From CSP1-8 sp049688015 (GTDB lineage: Bacteria; Desulfobacterota; Deferrimicrobia; Deferrimicrobiales; Deferrimicrobiaceae), in NCBI GenBank assembly GCA_049688015.1, contig JBAVJZ010000046.1:1-15869 (forward strand): a DNA stretch of 15,869 nt, read 5' to 3'. How positions within the stretch are numbered: the stretch's first letter is position 1; every line of letters begins with the position of its first letter. Made by a program: the position numbers and the translations under genes. Shown here one piece after another: positions 13,190 through 15,869 of the stretch. The notes under the pieces are model-generated. The model was not told the DNA's origin, made no database searches, and saw nothing but the letters and a program-made list of their open reading frames with translations.

Positions 13190-14182
13190 ATGACTTGGGG
13201 CAGACTGGCAAAAGGCGAGCTTTCCTGGGATACGCTTACCCGGCGTTCCCGCATTCTCGAATCGACGCGTGCGTTCTTCCGCGAGCGCGGCTTTCTCGAG
13301 GTCGACCCGCCGATCGCGCAGCCGTACCCGAACATCGATCCCAACATTTTCCCGGTGCGCGTCTCCGACGCGGCAGGGAAAACATCCGGCATGTATCTCC
13401 ACACATCCCCGGAGCTGTCGATGAAGAAACTCCTCGCGGGGGGAGCGGGAAACATCTTTTACCTCGGCAAGGTGTTCCGCGATCGGGAAGGCTCTCCCCT
13501 GCACCATCCGGAGTTCACGATGCTCGAGTGGTACCGGGTGGGGGAGCCGGCCGGCGCGGTGATGGAGGACGTCGAGGACCTTCTGTGGAACCTGGCCCGT
13601 CAAACGACCGGAACGGAGGAGATCCGGCGGGGAGGACAGCGGATATCGCTCCCCCGCCGCTGGATGCGGTGGGAGCTTTCCGATGCGTTCGCGCAACTCC
13701 TCGACTCTCCCGTAGGTAACGCAAAGACGCTCCGGGCCGCCCTCGCCGGGAAAGGAATCCGGCCCGCCCCGGCCGAGACGTGGGAAGACCTCTTCTTCCG
13801 GGCCGTGCTGGACGTCATCGAGCCGGCACTTGCCGACAGGGGCGCCGTTTTCCTGAAGGGGTTTCCCGCCGCACTCGCGGGAATGGCCCGGAGACGCGAG
13901 GGGAGCGGCGACATCGCCGAGAGATTCGAAGGGTATGTCGCCGGGATTGAAATTGTGAACGGATATGAGGAGTTGACCGACCCCCGGGAGCAAGAGGAAC
14001 GGCTCCGGGAACTTGTTGCCCGCCATGCGCGTCAAACAGGGGTGCAATTGCCGGTCGACCCGGACTTTCTTGCCGCCTTGCGGGCCGGGCTTCCTCCCTG
14101 TTCCGGTGCGGCCCTGGGGATGGACCGGCTGGTGATGCTCCTCCTGGGAAAAGAGACGATCGCCGACGTGAGCTACCGATGA
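13190..14182 (+). CDS. epmA: Elongation factor P--(R)-beta-lysine ligase
   Basis: At 330 residues it matches EpmA (GenX/PoxA, about 325 residues in E. coli), a class II lysyl-tRNA-synthetase-like enzyme lacking the anticodon-binding domain. It attaches beta-lysine to a conserved lysine of EF-P, which helps ribosomes through polyproline stretches. Motif 2 is seen as GNIFYLGKVFRDREGSPLHH with PEFTMLEWYR at about 87-116. The segment FEGYVAGIEIVNGYEEL is at about 246-262, and motif 3 GAALGMDRLVMLLLG at 306-320. ATG 13190 is the natural start for the family, although no strong ribosome-binding site is close. efp and epmB are not in the window. The stop overlaps the start of the next gene by four bases (ATGA), so the two are translationally coupled. 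Confidence 0.92.
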   Translation: MTWGRLAKGELSWDTLTRRSRILESTRAFFRERGFLEVDPPIAQPYPNIDPNIFPVRVSDAAGKTSGMYLHTSPELSMKKLLAGGAGNIFYLGKVFRDREGSPLHHPEFTMLEWYRVGEPAGAVMEDVEDLLWNLARQTTGTEEIRRGGQRISLPRRWMRWELSDAFAQLLDSPVGNAKTLRAALAGKGIRPAPAETWEDLFFRAVLDVIEPALADRGAVFLKGFPAALAGMARRREGSGDIAERFEGYVAGIEIVNGYEELTDPREQEERLRELVARHARQTGVQLPVDPDFLAALRAGLPPCSGAALGMDRLVMLLLGKETIADVSYR

Positions 14183-15354
14183 ACAATGGCCCCCTGCTTC
14201 TCTTCCTCCTCTCGTTAGGTCACCTGTGTACCGACCTGGTACAGGGATCTCTCCCCGCGCTTCTGCCGTATTTGAAGGACCGGTTCTCCCTCTCCTACGC
14301 CGCCACCGGTACGATTCTGCTTGCCGCGCAGCTGACCTCATCCGTGATTCAGCCGCTGTTCGGATACGTAACGGACCGCAGGCCGTTCCCGATCCTCCTG
14401 TCCCTGGGGTGCCTCGTCTCCGGCATCGGCATCGCCCTGCTCCCGTATTCCCCGAGTTTTCCATGGCTCATCACCATCGTGACGTTTCTGGGAATTGGTA
14501 CAGCTGCCTTTCACCCGGAAGGGTTCAAGGCCACCGCCTGCATCACCTCGGTAAAACGGGCGACGGGAATGTCCTTCTTCTCTGTCGGGGGAAACCTCGG
14601 GTTCGCCATCGGCGCACCCGCCGCCATTTTCCTCGTTTCCCGATGGGGCCTTCCGGGAGCGTCCGCGCTGATCGTCCCCGCGGCGATAGCGGCGGCCCTT
14701 TTCCTGCCGGCTTTGCCGCACATCCGGAAGCGTATCACCGAGGCCTCCGCGCGTGCGTCCTCCCCCGTCGACAACGGCGTCAGACGACCGATGTACACCG
14801 TCTCCCTGATCGTCCTGATCGTCGTGTTCCGCTCGTGGACGCAGCTCGGGCTCGCCGCATTTCTCCCGTTCCTCTACCGGGAGGAACTGACCCGCAACCC
14901 GGAGTTCGTGGCCACTCTCCTGTTCCTGTTCCTCGGCGCAGGAGCGGTGGGAACGCTGGCCGGCGGGCCGATTGCCGACCGGATCGGCCACCGCAAAATG
15001 CTCTTTCTCTCGCTGGTTCTCCAGGTTCCCCTCATTTTCCTGTTTCTCTCGGCAACCGGGTGGGCCGTTTTCGTGCTGGCCGCCGCGGTAGGGGCAACGA
15101 TCGTATCGACTTTCTCCGTTACCATCGTGATGGCGCAGGAGATCTTCCCTCTGCGCATGGCGACCGCTTCCGGAACCATTGCGGGGTTCGCCATCGGTAC
15201 GGGGGGAATCGGCGTGACTCTCCTGGGAGTGGTGGCCGACCGGTACGGCGTCCCCACTGCAGTGCATCTGATCAATTTCCTGCCGATCATCGGGGCGCTG
15301 CTCGCGGCGATGCTCCCGCTCCCCTGGCAAGCCGGCGTGCCAAGGACAACATGA
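14179..15354 (+). CDS. MFS transporter, fosmidomycin-resistance (Fsr) type
   Basis: A 391-residue protein with about 12 membrane segments. The opening LGHLCTDLVQGSLPALLPYL is characteristic of the Fsr branch of the major facilitator superfamily. It is followed by GYVTDRRPFPILLSLG (the loop 2-3 motif of MFS proteins), AAFHPEGFKA, and in the second half GGPIADRIGHRKM, the repeated loop motif. Fsr proteins export fosmidomycin and possibly other small molecules by proton antiport in the inner membrane; the natural substrate is unknown. The ATG overlaps the epmA stop (ATGA), indicating one transcript. A membrane fusion protein gene begins 154 bp later. Confidence 0.88.
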   Translation: MNNGPLLLFLLSLGHLCTDLVQGSLPALLPYLKDRFSLSYAATGTILLAAQLTSSVIQPLFGYVTDRRPFPILLSLGCLVSGIGIALLPYSPSFPWLITIVTFLGIGTAAFHPEGFKATACITSVKRATGMSFFSVGGNLGFAIGAPAAIFLVSRWGLPGASALIVPAAIAAALFLPALPHIRKRITEASARASSPVDNGVRRPMYTVSLIVLIVVFRSWTQLGLAAFLPFLYREELTRNPEFVATLLFLFLGAGAVGTLAGGPIADRIGHRKMLFLSLVLQVPLIFLFLSATGWAVFVLAAAVGATIVSTFSVTIVMAQEIFPLRMATASGTIAGFAIGTGGIGVTLLGVVADRYGVPTAVHLINFLPIIGALLAAMLPLPWQAGVPRTT

Positions 15355-15507
15355 GGCAGGCCGTCGCCCCGCTCCCGCTTGCACGCGGAGCGGCGCCCCG
15401 GGGGACTACAGGGGATTCTCCGCGGGAACATCAGGCGTTTCCCCGGCCGAACCGGTTTGGAATAGAATACCCTGTCACGAGAATGAGTCGACGCAAGGAG
15501 AAAACCG

Positions 15508-15869
15508 ATGGGTGAGGGGCAAAACGGAATCGGCGCTGTCCCGCCGGTAACCTCCCGTAGGAGGAAGGCGATGATGCTGTTCGTCGTCGCCGCCCTCGTG
15601 ACCGTTGGGTCCGGCGTGTTCTACTGGTGGTACCGCCAGACGCACATTTCGACGGACGATGCCTACATGGATGGCCGGATCCACCCGGTCTCCGCCCGCA
15701 TCCAGGGAACGATCGTTGAAGTGCTCGTCGAGGACAACCAGCCGGTGAAACGGGGGACGCCGCTCCTCCGGATCGACCCGGCTCCGTACGCCATCCGGGT
15801 GGCCGCGGCGGATTCCGCCGTGTCGGCCGCGACGGCCGACCTGTCCGCCGTCCGTTCGGACATCACCGC
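15508..15869 (+). CDS. EmrA/HlyD-type membrane fusion protein (5' part; runs off right edge)
   Basis: The first 120 codons are present. AAGGAG lies seven bases before ATG 15508. After a short cytoplasmic N-terminus (RRRKAM) comes one membrane span, MLFVVAALVTVGSGVFYWWY, at about 23-42. TDDAYMDGRIHPVSARIQGT and VEDNQPVKRGTPLLRIDP then form the biotinyl-lipoyl-like half-motif of EmrA-type adaptors, and the alpha-hairpin begins at the edge. EmrA proteins link an MFS pump to an outer-membrane channel for drug efflux. The upstream Fsr-like gene is a possible but unproven partner; a 14-TM EmrB pump or a TolC-type gene may follow outside the window. Confidence 0.9.
   Translation, partial: MGEGQNGIGAVPPVTSRRRKAMMLFVVAALVTVGSGVFYWWYRQTHISTDDAYMDGRIHPVSARIQGTIVEVLVEDNQPVKRGTPLLRIDPAPYAIRVAAADSAVSAATADLSAVRSDIT

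Noticed and set aside
12968..14464. Minus-strand extension of the oxidoreductase frame to a total of 873 codons, which would look like a giant fusion.
   Set aside because: The extra ~500 codons lie antisense to epmA and the MFS gene, are Arg/Gly/Pro-rich without domains, and the family start with a strong ribosome-binding site is at 12967.

Overview
The window is about 15.9 kb of mostly high-GC bacterial chromosome. Gene content (PPK2 polyphosphate kinase, EpmA-type EF-P lysine ligase, an Fsr-type exporter, a rhodanese-rubrerythrin protein, a PEPCK/HPr-kinase-like P-loop protein) and the apparent use of UGA as selenocysteine fit an anaerobe or facultative anaerobe of the deltaproteobacterial (Desulfuromonadota/Desulfobacterota-like) kind. 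No rRNA or ribosomal protein gene is present to confirm this, so the placement is an inference.

Layout. (1) 1-2051, minus strand: the N-terminal 683 codons of a secreted FG-GAP/VCBS beta-propeller protein that runs off the left edge. (2) 2052-7712: a patchy accessory region. Intact genes (ppk2, a SpoIIM-family membrane protein, a single-domain old-yellow-enzyme-like flavoprotein with a Cys cluster, an AT-richer SRPBCC protein) are separated by non-coding stretches full of debris. The debris includes stubs of an IS3-type transposase start, the 3' end of a zinc alcohol dehydrogenase gene, the 3' half of a tRNA-Arg, a possible second tRNA 3' end, and at least four, probably five, copies of a dispersed ~25-bp sequence beginning GTTGTTTGC. 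It looks like repeated insertion and decay. (3) 7713-10937, plus strand: a 600-aa PEPCK/HPr-kinase-superfamily-like protein of unknown function, then a good sigma70-type promoter, a zinc-ribbon/tail-anchored membrane protein and a small unknown protein. (4) 12967-10981, minus strand: a two-gene operon with an FAD/NAD(P) oxidoreductase of the family often fused to selenophosphate synthetase (SelD), followed 25 bp later by a rhodanese-rubrerythrin fusion. (5) 13190 to the right edge, plus strand: epmA, overlapped by an Fsr-like MFS transporter gene, then the start of an EmrA/HlyD-type membrane fusion protein gene.

The most interesting item is in (4). The rhodanese-rubrerythrin reading frame is split by one in-frame UGA that sits exactly where the catalytic cysteine of the rhodanese active-site loop (C-R-S-G-x-R-S) belongs. 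The frame is open on both sides, the rest of the 278-residue product has no cysteine at all, and a strong hairpin with a G in the second loop position starts 11 nt after the UGA, placing the loop 18 nt from it. That is the geometry expected of a bacterial SECIS element. I read it as a selenocysteine-containing sulfurtransferase fused to a ferritin-like diiron domain, co-transcribed with a SelD-fusion-family oxidoreductase. This suggests a small selenium- or sulfur-linked redox module. Conventional annotation would break it into two hypothetical genes.
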